NCBI RefSeq assembly: GCF_000426245.1
Contig: NZ_AUEZ01000041.1
Coordinates: 1-64,000 of the forward strand
Source: Bradyrhizobium sp. Ai1a-2
GTDB taxonomy: Bacteria > Pseudomonadota > Alphaproteobacteria > Rhizobiales > Xanthobacteraceae
Direction of reading: 5' to 3'
Length of the DNA stretch: 64,000 nt
Shown here: positions 15,448 to 23,806 of the stretch, in pieces
How positions within the stretch are numbered: the first letter of the stretch is position 1
Layout: every line of letters starts with the position of its first letter
Made by a program: the position numbers and the translations under genes
Notes under the pieces: generated by a model
Told to the model about the DNA's origin: nothing
Database searches by the model: none
Seen by the model: the letters and a program-made list of their open reading frames with translations, nothing else

Positions 15448-16381
15448 CGCCGCAACCATCGACACCGCCGCGGTCGCCGCGCCGGCTGCACGCGCAAGCC
15501 TGCGAAAACGCGACCAGCGGGCGCTGACGGCCTACGGCCTGGTCGCGCCGGCGTTCACGCTGATGCTGCTCATGCTGCTCGGCCCGCTCGCGAGCGTGAT
15601 CGCGCTCTCCTTCACCGACTATCAGCTCGGTGCGCCCGCGTTCTCCTGGATCGGCCTTGCCAACTACCAGGACATGTTCGCCGACCGGGTATTCTGGATC
15701 TCGCTGCGCAACACGCTGACCTATGTCGTGATCGTGGTGCCCGGCGCGGTGACGCTCGGCCTGGCCATCGCGCTCCTGATCGAAAGCGGCGCCAGCCTGC
15801 GCGGCCTCTACCGCACCATCTACTTCCTGCCTGTCATGGCGACGCTGATCGCGATGGCTGTGGTCTGGGAATTCATGCTGCATCCGCAGTTCGGCCTGGT
15901 GAACGGGCTGTTGCGCGGCGCCGGGTTGCCGGCCTTCAGCTGGCTGCAGGACCGCAGCACCGCGCTCTATGCGCTCTGCGCGATCGGCATCTGGCAGGCG
16001 GTCGGCTTCAACATGGTGCTGTTCCTCGCCGGCCTCGTGTCGATCCCCAAGCAGCTCTACGAGGCCGCCGAGATCGACGGCGCCGCGAGCGCCTGGGCAC
16101 GGTTTCGCCTGGTGACCTGGCCGATGCTAGCGCCCGTGACGACCTTCGTCATCGTGATCAGCGGCATCCGCTCGTTCCAGGTGTTCGACACCGTGCACAT
16201 CCTCACCAAGGGCGGGCCGTCGAAATCCTCCGAGGTGCTGATCCACACCATGTACACCGAGGGATTCGAGTTCTTCCGCTCGGGCTACGGCGCCGCGCTG
16301 ACGGTCGTATTTCTGGTGTTCGTCCTCCTGCTCACATTGATCAAAGCGAGGCTCGCCGATCGCGGCGTGCAAACCGCATGA
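15440..16381 (+). CDS. ABC transporter permease, UgpA/MalF type
   Basis: This inner-membrane permease has about six hydrophobic segments, beginning LVAPAFTLMLLMLLGPLASV, and the conserved cytoplasmic EAA loop YEAAEIDGAASAWARFRLVTWPML. I start it at the TTG at 15440, which overlaps the ATPase stop codon and has GGGAGCGGG upstream; an in-frame ATG at 15413 would add nine residues. It pairs with the following permease. Confidence 0.9.
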   Translation: MSDAATIDTAAVAAPAARASLRKRDQRALTAYGLVAPAFTLMLLMLLGPLASVIALSFTDYQLGAPAFSWIGLANYQDMFADRVFWISLRNTLTYVVIVVPGAVTLGLAIALLIESGASLRGLYRTIYFLPVMATLIAMAVVWEFMLHPQFGLVNGLLRGAGLPAFSWLQDRSTALYALCAIGIWQAVGFNMVLFLAGLVSIPKQLYEAAEIDGAASAWARFRLVTWPMLAPVTTFVIVISGIRSFQVFDTVHILTKGGPSKSSEVLIHTMYTEGFEFFRSGYGAALTVVFLVFVLLLTLIKARLADRGVQTA

Positions 16382-17211
16382 ACACTCTTCGCACGATGCT
16401 CTGGCCCGCCGTCCGCCACATCCTGCTGATCGCAGGCGCCCTGGTGCTGCTGGCTCCGTTCATCTGGATGATCTCGACCGCGTCGAAGCCGCCGGAGGAG
16501 GTGTTCTCCAGCGAGCTGCATCTGATCCCGCATCATTTCGCGTTGTGGGACAATCTGAAGATCGCTTTTGCCAAGGCCAATCTCTGGCGCTTCCTGCTCA
16601 ACGGCGTGATCGTCACCGTCTCGATCTTCGTGCTGCAGGTGCTGATCTCGCTGCCCGCCGCCTATGCGCTGGCGAAGCTGCGCTTCCTCGGCCGCGACAC
16701 GCTGTTCGCGCTGGTGCTGTTCGGAATCCTGATCCCGCCGCAGGCCACCGCGATCCCGGTATTCCTGCTGCTGCACAAGCTCGGCCTGCTCGACAGCTAC
16801 GCAGCGCTCGTGCTGCCCTTCACCATCTCTGTATTCGGCATTTTCCTGATGCGCCAGTTCTTCAAGTCGGTCCCCGATGATCTCGTGGACGCGGCGCGCA
16901 TGGACGGCATCTCCGAGTTCGGCATCGTCTGGCGGGTGATGCTGCCCGCCGCCATTCCCGCGGTCACCGCATTCGGCATCTTCTCCGTGGTCGCGCACTG
17001 GAACGATTATTTCTGGCCGCTGATCGTGCTCAACAGCGAGCAGTTGCGCACGCCGCCGCTGGCGGTGGCGCATTTCCGCAACAACGAGGCCGGCACCAAT
17101 TACGGCCCGCTGATGGCGGCGGCGATGGTGATCATCGCGCCGCTCCTGATCGCCTTCCTGCTCGCGCAACGCCGCTTCATCGAAGGCATCACTCTGACCG
17201 GAATCAAGTAA
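16378..17211 (+). CDS. ABC transporter permease, UgpE/MalG type
   Basis: The 277-residue permease has six predicted membrane spans and the EAA motif VDAARMDGISEFGIVWRVMLPA near residue 185. It ends in LAQRRFIEGITLTGIK, the usual tail of the MalG family. The ATG overlaps the preceding permease stop (ATGA). Confidence 0.92.
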   Translation: MNTLRTMLWPAVRHILLIAGALVLLAPFIWMISTASKPPEEVFSSELHLIPHHFALWDNLKIAFAKANLWRFLLNGVIVTVSIFVLQVLISLPAAYALAKLRFLGRDTLFALVLFGILIPPQATAIPVFLLLHKLGLLDSYAALVLPFTISVFGIFLMRQFFKSVPDDLVDAARMDGISEFGIVWRVMLPAAIPAVTAFGIFSVVAHWNDYFWPLIVLNSEQLRTPPLAVAHFRNNEAGTNYGPLMAAAMVIIAPLLIAFLLAQRRFIEGITLTGIK

Positions 17212-17240
17212 CGCGTCACCTCAAACAGGGAGCCTGTCCT

Positions 17241-18521
17241 ATGCTGAAATCGTGGATCGCCGGAGCCGTGCTGTCGCTTGCCGCCAGCGCGTCGCTGGCA
17301 CAAACGCAGACCGAGATCGTGCTGCAATATCCATATCCGGAACTGTTCACCGAGACCCACAAGCGCATCGCTGAAGAGTTCGCCAAGGAACGGCCGGACA
17401 TCAAGATCACGCTGCGCGCGCCTTACGAGTCCTATGAGGACGGCACCCAGAAGGTGCTGCGCGAAGCAGTGACGAACCAGATGCCGGACGTCACCTTCCA
17501 GGGCCTGAACCGCATCCGCGTGCTCGTAGACAAGAACATCCCGGCCCAGCTCGACGATTACATCGCCGCCGAGAAGGATTTCGACCGCCAGGGCTTCCAC
17601 CAGGCGATGTTCGACATCGGCACCGCCAGCGGCAAGATCTACGCCCTGCCCTTCGCGATCTCGCTGCCGATTGTTTATGTCAATCTCGACCTCTTGAAGC
17701 AGGCCGGCGGCGATCCGAACAACCTGCCGAAGACCTGGGACGAACTGATCGCGCAGGCGAAGAAGATCAAGGCGCTCGGCCCTGACATCAACGGCGTGAC
17801 TTACGTGTGGGACATCACCGGCAACTGGCTGTGGCAGGCGCCGGTGTTCGCGCGCGGCGGCACCATGCTCAATGCGGATGAAACGAAAGTCGCCTTCAAC
17901 GGTCCCGAAGGGCAGTTCGGGATCCGGATGCTCGCCCGCCTCGTCAATGAAGGCGGCATGCCGAACCTCGACCAGCCCGCGATGCGCGCGGCCTTCGCCG
18001 CCGGCAAGACAGGCTTCCACATCACCTCGACCTCCGATCTGAACAAGGTCACGCAGATGATCGGCGGCAAGTTCGAATTGAAGACCCACACTTTCCCCGA
18101 CGTCGTGTCGCCGAACGGCCGCCTGCCGGCGGGCGGCAATGTCGTGATGATCCTGTCAAAGGACAAGGCGAAGCGCGATGCGGCCTGGGACGTGGTAAAG
18201 TTCTGGGCCGGGCCGAAGGGCGCGGCGATCATGGCCGAGACCACCGGTTACATGCCGGCCAACAAGGTCGCCAACGAAGTCTACCTGAAGGACTTCTACA
18301 CCAGGAACCCGAACAACTATACCGCGGTGAGCCAGATGGCGCTGCTCACCAAGTGGTACGCCTTCCCCGGCGACAACGGGTTGAAGATCACCGACGTGAT
18401 CAAGGACCATATGAACTCGATCGTCAGCGGCGCGCGCTCCAAGGAGCCCGATGCCGTGCTCGCCGATATGACGGCCGACGTGCAGAAGCTGCTGCCGAAG
18501 ACATCAGGCGCGGCGCGCTAG
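17241..18521 (+). CDS. extracellular solute-binding protein, UgpB-like
   Basis: The 426-residue periplasmic protein begins with a Sec signal peptide (MLKSWIAGAVLSLAASASLA, cleavage after SLA). The mature protein has the family 1 binding-protein layout: EIVLQYPYPELFTETH, then FAKERPDIKITLRAP, SGKIYALPFAISLPIVYVN and WDELIAQAKKIKALG. It delivers the substrate to the two permeases just upstream. With a UgpC-like ATPase and two downstream phosphodiesterases, a glycerophosphodiester or related organophosphate is the best guess, though a sugar cannot be excluded. Confidence 0.9.
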   Translation: MLKSWIAGAVLSLAASASLAQTQTEIVLQYPYPELFTETHKRIAEEFAKERPDIKITLRAPYESYEDGTQKVLREAVTNQMPDVTFQGLNRIRVLVDKNIPAQLDDYIAAEKDFDRQGFHQAMFDIGTASGKIYALPFAISLPIVYVNLDLLKQAGGDPNNLPKTWDELIAQAKKIKALGPDINGVTYVWDITGNWLWQAPVFARGGTMLNADETKVAFNGPEGQFGIRMLARLVNEGGMPNLDQPAMRAAFAAGKTGFHITSTSDLNKVTQMIGGKFELKTHTFPDVVSPNGRLPAGGNVVMILSKDKAKRDAAWDVVKFWAGPKGAAIMAETTGYMPANKVANEVYLKDFYTRNPNNYTAVSQMALLTKWYAFPGDNGLKITDVIKDHMNSIVSGARSKEPDAVLADMTADVQKLLPKTSGAAR

Positions 18522-18623
18522 AGCATTTTCGGTTCTGATTGAATCAGAACCGAAGCTCTAGATTCTTGTTTTGACGCGTTTTCTTCACGCGAACCGGTAT
18601 CCACTTCGCTAGAAAACGCTCTA
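18519..18623. repeat. TAGAGC...GCTCTA bipartite palindromic repeat, copy 1
   Basis: The unit contains GGTTCTGATT-GAATCAGAACC, then GAAGCTCTAGATTC, a middle part with gacgcgttttcttcacgcga, and the closing GAAAACGCTCTA that mirrors GAGCATTTTC at its start. A near-identical copy lies at 36157-36262. It fills the space between the binding-protein gene and the first phosphodiesterase. Confidence 0.9.
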
Positions 18624-18687
18624 ACGCCTTTCGAAACCCGCTGCGGGGCGTATCATGCGCCCTGCAGCTCATTTGCGGAGCGTCCCC

Positions 18688-19512
18688 ATGAAACTCATCC
18701 ATATGAGCGATATCCATTTGACAGCGCCGGGTGCGACCATCGGCGGCCGCGATCCGCGGAAGAACTTTGAACGCGCGCTGACCCACATCCTCAGGGATCA
18801 TCATGACGCCGAACTGATGGTGATCACCGGCGACCTCTCGGATTGGGGCGACCGCGACGACTATCAATGGCTGAAGCAACGCCTTGAATCGTTCCCGATC
18901 CCGGTGCGACTGTGCATCGGCAACCACGACAGCCGCGCCAACTTCCTCAGCGTGTTTCCCGAACTCACCGGCGAAGGCGGTTTCGTGCAGGGTGTCCATG
19001 ATCTGCCCGCAGCGCGCTGCCTGTTCCTCGACACCGCGCAACCCGAAACGCACGCCGGCCGCTATTGCGACGAACGGCTCGGATGGCTTGCAGCACAACT
19101 CGCCGAGCATGACGGGCCGTTCCTGCTGTTCATGCATCACAACCCGATGCCGGTGCACATCGCTCCGCTCGATCAGATCCGCCTGCTCGACGACGCCGCC
19201 TTCCGGCAACTGGTGGCGCGGCATCGCGAGCAGATCCGGCATATCTTTTTCGGCCATTGCCACCTGCCGCTGGCGGGATCGGTGGCCGGCGTTCCCGTCT
19301 CCTCGCTGCGCGGCACCAACCATGCGAGCTATCCACTGTTCTCGGAGACAAAACTCCTGAGCGCGTCGGATCTGCCTGAAGCCTACGGCGTCGTGTTCTT
19401 CGGCGAGGACTACGTCACGGTACACATGGTCGAATTCGGTTACATTGGTCCGATCCGCATCGAAGGTTCGCCCGACTATCAGGCCTGGAACCGGGAGACC
19501 ATGATCCGATGA
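18688..19512 (+). CDS. GpdQ/CpdA-type metallophosphodiesterase 1
   Basis: The 274-residue calcineurin-fold enzyme has the full dinuclear metal set: MSDIHL (residues 5-10), ITGDLSDWG, CIGNHDSR, MHHNP and FGHCHLP. The order and spacing match the GpdQ/CpdA class, which hydrolyses glycerophosphodiesters or cyclic nucleotides. The start at 18688 has GGAG upstream. There is no signal peptide, so it acts in the cytoplasm on imported substrate. It overlaps a second copy by four bases. Confidence 0.88.
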   Translation: MKLIHMSDIHLTAPGATIGGRDPRKNFERALTHILRDHHDAELMVITGDLSDWGDRDDYQWLKQRLESFPIPVRLCIGNHDSRANFLSVFPELTGEGGFVQGVHDLPAARCLFLDTAQPETHAGRYCDERLGWLAAQLAEHDGPFLLFMHHNPMPVHIAPLDQIRLLDDAAFRQLVARHREQIRHIFFGHCHLPLAGSVAGVPVSSLRGTNHASYPLFSETKLLSASDLPEAYGVVFFGEDYVTVHMVEFGYIGPIRIEGSPDYQAWNRETMIR

Positions 19513-20333
19513 AATTTGTCGTCCTGACCGACACCCATTTCGTCGCCCGCGGCCGCAAGATCTACGGCCTCGATCCGGCCGAGCGGCTCGCCACCGCGAT
19601 CGCCTGCATCAACCGTGACCATCCCGATATCGCCTTCGTCATCGTCACCGGCGACCTCGCCCATTGGGGCGAGGACGCGGCTTACGAACATCTTGCCGAC
19701 GTGCTGGCGCGCCTGAACGCGCCGACCATCCTGATGATGGGCAATCACGACCGCCGCGATACCTTCGGCCGATATTTTCCGGGCGTCATCAGCGACGCCT
19801 GCGGTTTCGTGCAATCCATGCAGTTGTTCGACGCCGCGACCATCGTTACCCTCGACACATTGAACGAGGCGGCTCCGAACCACGAGGGCCTGCTCTGCGA
19901 GCGCCGGCTCGCCTTCCTCGAGCACGCACTGACCTCAGCGCCAACGGACCGCCCGCTGCTGCTGTTCCAACATCATCCGCCATTCGACACCGGCCTGCGC
20001 TACATGGACACCATCCGGCTCGCCAATCCAGACGCCGAATGGGCGGTGATCGCGCGCACGCGCCGGCCGGATTACCTGTTCATGGGCCATCTGCATCGGC
20101 CGATCGCAGGGCTCTGGAACGGCATCCCCTTCCATATCCAGCGCGCACTCGCGCATCAGGTCGCGTTCGACCTCAAGACCGAGGGCCACATTCCCGGCTC
20201 GCACGAAGCGCCGGACTATTCGCATGTGACGGTGAGCGGCGGACAGATCGTGATCCATCAGTGCTCTTTCATGTATGCCGGCCCGCGCTTCTCGCTGCAC
20301 GACCAGGCCGCGGTGAACGGCGCGCTGGGTTAA
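19509..20333 (+). CDS. GpdQ/CpdA-type metallophosphodiesterase 2
   Basis: This second calcineurin-fold phosphodiesterase (274 residues) keeps all metal motifs: LTDTHFV, VTGDLAHWG, MMGNHDRR, FQHHPP and MGHLHRP. It is a diverged tandem paralogue of the preceding gene, with a longer C-terminal beta part (SHVTVSGGQIVIHQCSFMYA). The ATGA overlap indicates coupled translation. The pair may act on different diesters or form a mixed oligomer; both are inference. Confidence 0.88.
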   Translation: MKFVVLTDTHFVARGRKIYGLDPAERLATAIACINRDHPDIAFVIVTGDLAHWGEDAAYEHLADVLARLNAPTILMMGNHDRRDTFGRYFPGVISDACGFVQSMQLFDAATIVTLDTLNEAAPNHEGLLCERRLAFLEHALTSAPTDRPLLLFQHHPPFDTGLRYMDTIRLANPDAEWAVIARTRRPDYLFMGHLHRPIAGLWNGIPFHIQRALAHQVAFDLKTEGHIPGSHEAPDYSHVTVSGGQIVIHQCSFMYAGPRFSLHDQAAVNGALG

Positions 20334-20342
20334 CCAGGGCGC

Positions 20343-22730
20343 CTACTCCGCCGCCTTGGCTTGAGGCGGCGGTGTCGCCCTGCCCCGCAATTTTTCCGAC
20401 AGGTTGATCAGGAACATCGCGGTCGGCCGGAGGATGAAGAGATCGGCGACGAGGGCTGCGATCATCGAGAAGGCGGAGAGCCAGCCGAACAGGCGCAGCG
20501 ACGGCAGGTCGGAGAACACGGTCACCACCAACCCGCAGGCCAGCACCACCGTGGTCAGGATCAATGCAGGTCCGACCAGCACCGTCGCGCGCTCCACCGC
20601 GAGCGCGGCGCTGATGCCGGGCTTGCGCTCGAGCCTCAGGCGGTTGAGGAAGTGGATGGTCGCCGAGAGGCCGAGGCCGAACGATACCGTCAGCGCCACG
20701 ACGCTCGCAAATTGCAGGCCTTCGCCGAGCAGCCACAACACCGTGCCCGACAGCACCACCGGGAAGATGCCGGGCAGGATGCAGGAGAACATCACGACGA
20801 CGGAGCGGAAGGCGAGCCCGATGAAGATCGCGACCAGGGCGAACTCGATCGTCAGCCCGTGGTTGAGCTTTTCGATCATGCTGGCGCTGTTGCGCGCGGC
20901 GATCGCGGACAGGCCGGTGACCGCGATCTCGTAGCCGGGATGCTCGGCGCGCACCTTGTCCAGCGCGTGATCGAGCTTGTCGACCACCGGCAGGATCTCG
21001 CTTGAATCGAGATCGGGCACGCGGCCGGACACCACCACGGCATCCTGGTTAGCGGAGATAAAGCGCCGCACCAGATGTTCGGGGATGACGCTGACATATT
21101 CCTTCAGCGTCGCCACGTCGGTTGTACCAGCCTTCTCGGCAAGCCAGCGACGCAGCGTTTCCAGCGACCAGACATTGCCGACGCCGGCCGCGCCTTCGAC
21201 CGTGGAGTGAACCTCAGCGATCACCTTCAAGGTCTCGGCCGAATAGAGTGAAGCGCCCTTCGGGAATTCGATCAGCACGTCGATCGGATTGGCGCCGGTC
21301 AGCTTGGCGTCAAGCCGATTGCTGGCCTCGACCGCCTGCCGCTTGTCCGGCACCTGGTCGGCAAGCCGATAGCGCGGCTCAAGATTGGCATAGATGATGC
21401 CGAGCCCGCCGACGAAGATCAGCGCGATCAGGCTGAACAGCCCGGGCCGGCTGACCATGCGTACCGCGATCCAGTAGCAGAAATTGCGCAGCGCCTGCAC
21501 GCCAGCATCCGCGCTCTGGAACTTGACCGCGAAGATCCGCTCGTTGCGCACGAACAGCACGCCGAACACCGGCACCAGCGACAGCACCGCGAGCAGCGCG
21601 ATGATGGTGGCGGCAAGCCCCGCCTCGCCGAATTTCCGGATCAGGTCGGAATCGGAGAACTGCAGCGCGATGAAGGAAATGCCGGCGGTGGCATGCGTCA
21701 GCACGCAGGCCGGCCCCACCACCCGGACGGCATTGGTGAAGGCGCTCAATTTGTCCTGCCCCGCGATCAGCCGGTCGCGCGCCGCGAAGGTGAGCTGCAT
21801 CGAGTCGGAGAAGCTGATCACCATGATGAGCGGCGTCATCACGTTCAGGAACATGTTGAGATTGAAGTTGGCCCAGCCGAGACCGCCGAGCGCGAGCAGG
21901 ATCGCGATCATCGGCGGGAATGCCGCCACCACCATGAAGGAGATCTTGCGGAAGAAGATGATCGCGATGATGCAGCCGGCAAGGATGCCGAGGACGTTGT
22001 AGGTCAATCCGTCGCGCTCGACCGCGTTGCGGATCTCGAGCTGCATCACCGGCACGCCGGAAAGCTGGGCGTCGAGGCCGCTGCCGGAGAGGTCGTCGGC
22101 CATCACCTTGCGGATATCGCCGACCGCGGTGCTCAGCTTATTGCTTGAGACCACTTCGGGATCGAGCGACAGCACGACCAGCGCCAGCGTGCCGTCCTCC
22201 GACAACAGCTTGCCGCGAATGATCTCGTTGGATTTCACCGTCTCGACGAACTTGTCGAAGGCCGCGCCTTCCGGCAGTTCGTTGGGGAATAGCGCCGCCG
22301 GCAATTTGCCGGGCTCCGGCGCCTGCCGCGCCGAGAACAGCGAGACCAGGCCGCGCACGCCGTCGACCAGTTGCAGGTCGGTGACCATGTCGCGCAATTT
22401 CTCGAGGTTGTCGCGCGCCAGCAGCGTCTTGCCCTCGACCACGACCAGCACGTCGAACTCGGTCGCCGGGAAGCGCTTCGTCACCTCCTCATACTGCTTG
22501 TAGTCCTTGGTGTTGGAGCGGAACAGTTGGGAGAGCGAATCATCGATCTTGATCCGCTGGATGCCGAACACGGCCGCGATCATCAGCGCGATCAGCACGA
22601 TCAGCGAGACGACCGGCGCCTTGACCGCGATCAGCCCGATGCGTTCCAGCCCGAAAGCGATGCTGGGTCCCTGCGGCGGCTCCTCGACCTTTCCGACGTG
22701 GACCTGACTTTCGGAATTCTTTTCGAGCAT
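20343..22730 (-). CDS. MMPL/RND-superfamily exporter
   Basis: The 795-residue inner-membrane protein has the classic duplicated RND plan. A first span (VVSLIVLIALMIAAVFGIQR) is followed by a periplasmic domain, a block of spans with a sterol-sensing-type segment, then a second repeat starting LFSLIALIFVGGLGIIYANL and ending in the block FALVAIFIGLAFRSVVVMFS to ATVLVGPALILTTVVLACGL. Lipid or hopanoid export is possible given the location between hopanoid genes, but the N-terminus does not look like HpnN and I do not assign that name. It is convergent with the phosphodiesterases. Confidence 0.85.
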   Translation of the reverse strand: MLEKNSESQVHVGKVEEPPQGPSIAFGLERIGLIAVKAPVVSLIVLIALMIAAVFGIQRIKIDDSLSQLFRSNTKDYKQYEEVTKRFPATEFDVLVVVEGKTLLARDNLEKLRDMVTDLQLVDGVRGLVSLFSARQAPEPGKLPAALFPNELPEGAAFDKFVETVKSNEIIRGKLLSEDGTLALVVLSLDPEVVSSNKLSTAVGDIRKVMADDLSGSGLDAQLSGVPVMQLEIRNAVERDGLTYNVLGILAGCIIAIIFFRKISFMVVAAFPPMIAILLALGGLGWANFNLNMFLNVMTPLIMVISFSDSMQLTFAARDRLIAGQDKLSAFTNAVRVVGPACVLTHATAGISFIALQFSDSDLIRKFGEAGLAATIIALLAVLSLVPVFGVLFVRNERIFAVKFQSADAGVQALRNFCYWIAVRMVSRPGLFSLIALIFVGGLGIIYANLEPRYRLADQVPDKRQAVEASNRLDAKLTGANPIDVLIEFPKGASLYSAETLKVIAEVHSTVEGAAGVGNVWSLETLRRWLAEKAGTTDVATLKEYVSVIPEHLVRRFISANQDAVVVSGRVPDLDSSEILPVVDKLDHALDKVRAEHPGYEIAVTGLSAIAARNSASMIEKLNHGLTIEFALVAIFIGLAFRSVVVMFSCILPGIFPVVLSGTVLWLLGEGLQFASVVALTVSFGLGLSATIHFLNRLRLERKPGISAALAVERATVLVGPALILTTVVLACGLVVTVFSDLPSLRLFGWLSAFSMIAALVADLFILRPTAMFLINLSEKLRGRATPPPQAKAAE

Positions 22731-23029
22731 GCCCTGTCCAGTTCTGAAATCGGCGCGAATTGTCTAGCTTGGGTTTTACGGGCGTGAACAACGCTCTGCG
22801 GCCACTTCCAATCGGCACTAGCCTTTGAAAACACGGAAGTATTGACCGCCGCCGGTTTTACAGGCCCCTCCCCCGCCTCGCAAGCACGAGGGAGAGGTCA
22901 AATCGGCGTGTGCGGTACAAAAATAGCCATTAAGTATCTGATTTGTCACAGGGGGCAGGAGCGGATCGGACTGACGCAATCCCGCTCTCATCCCTTTGTT
23001 CGAACGTGATCTTTTCGCGGATCATGAGC
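22731..23029. other. gap between the MMPL exporter and eutC
   Basis: About 300 bases hold the exporter promoter side and the 3' end of eutC. A short imperfect hairpin (cctcccccgcctcg / cgagggagagg near 22866-22898) may terminate eutC. I see no gene. Confidence 0.4.
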
Positions 23030-23800
23030 TCAGGGCGCACCCAACTGCGGCGGAATGCCTCCGCTCTCGTCCTTCAACGCAACACCGGTGATCTCGCGGC
23101 TCAGTCCTTCGTGGACCAGCCACGCGATTCGGCAGGCAGCCTCCTCGTAAGTGAGGCCCGCGCGATGAATGTTGGAGATGCAGTTTCGTTCTGCGTCCGT
23201 GCGGCCGATCCGCGGCGCGAAGGTCAGGTAAGCGCCGAGGCTGTCGGGCGCGGACAGGCCGGGCCGCTCGCCGATCAGCAGCAGGACCATGCGCGCGTTG
23301 AGAAGCGCGCCGATCTCGTCGCCCAGCGCAACACGCGCGCCCGAAGCGATGACAGCCGCACCGACATCGATCCGGCCGGCCGCAAGCTGCGGCAGCAAAT
23401 GGCGAAGCAGTTCGACCGCATGGACATTGACCGCGGTCGGTGACAGGCCGTCGCCGATCACAAGGGCCAGTTGGCTGGACGTGCCGCCGTGGCTTTCCAG
23501 TGAGCGTCGCGATTCGGGATCGAGCATGCGTCCGAGATCGGGACGCCTGAGATAGTCGCGCCGATGCCGCGCCTGGCTCGACACCTGGAGCGGCTGGACG
23601 CCGAGGTCGTTCAATCCCGCAATCAGGGCCTCAAGATCGAAGGCAGCATGAACGGCGTCGCGAGCACGGGCATGGTCGAGCGTGAAGTGCAGCAGCGCCT
23701 CGGTCGGCAGGCTGGCGCCGGAACGGCCGAGCCCGACACGCGCCGGCGTCAATTCCCGCAAGCGGGTCAGCGAAAGGGGCGGCGGCGCCGGCGGCTTCAT
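23030..23800 (-). CDS. eutC: ethanolamine ammonia-lyase small subunit EutC
   Basis: EutC with EutB forms the adenosylcobalamin-dependent enzyme that splits ethanolamine into acetaldehyde and ammonia. The protein has 256 residues. It carries LTPARVGLGRSGASLPTEALLHFTLDHARARDAVH near the N-terminus, the B12-contact region LVIGDGLSPTAVNVHA, and LLIGERPGLSAPDSLGAYLTF, followed by RNCISNIHRAGL. Its start codon is six bases after the stop codon of hpnP, so it is co-translated with hpnP rather than with eutB. Confidence 0.97.
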   Translation of the reverse strand: MKPPAPPPLSLTRLRELTPARVGLGRSGASLPTEALLHFTLDHARARDAVHAAFDLEALIAGLNDLGVQPLQVSSQARHRRDYLRRPDLGRMLDPESRRSLESHGGTSSQLALVIGDGLSPTAVNVHAVELLRHLLPQLAAGRIDVGAAVIASGARVALGDEIGALLNARMVLLLIGERPGLSAPDSLGAYLTFAPRIGRTDAERNCISNIHRAGLTYEEAACRIAWLVHEGLSREITGVALKDESGGIPPQLGAP

Positions 23801-23806
23801 TTCCGG

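Noticed and set aside
20343..22730. Calling the MMPL exporter hpnN
   Set aside because: The N-terminus and periplasmic parts do not match HpnN as I know it; only location argues for it.
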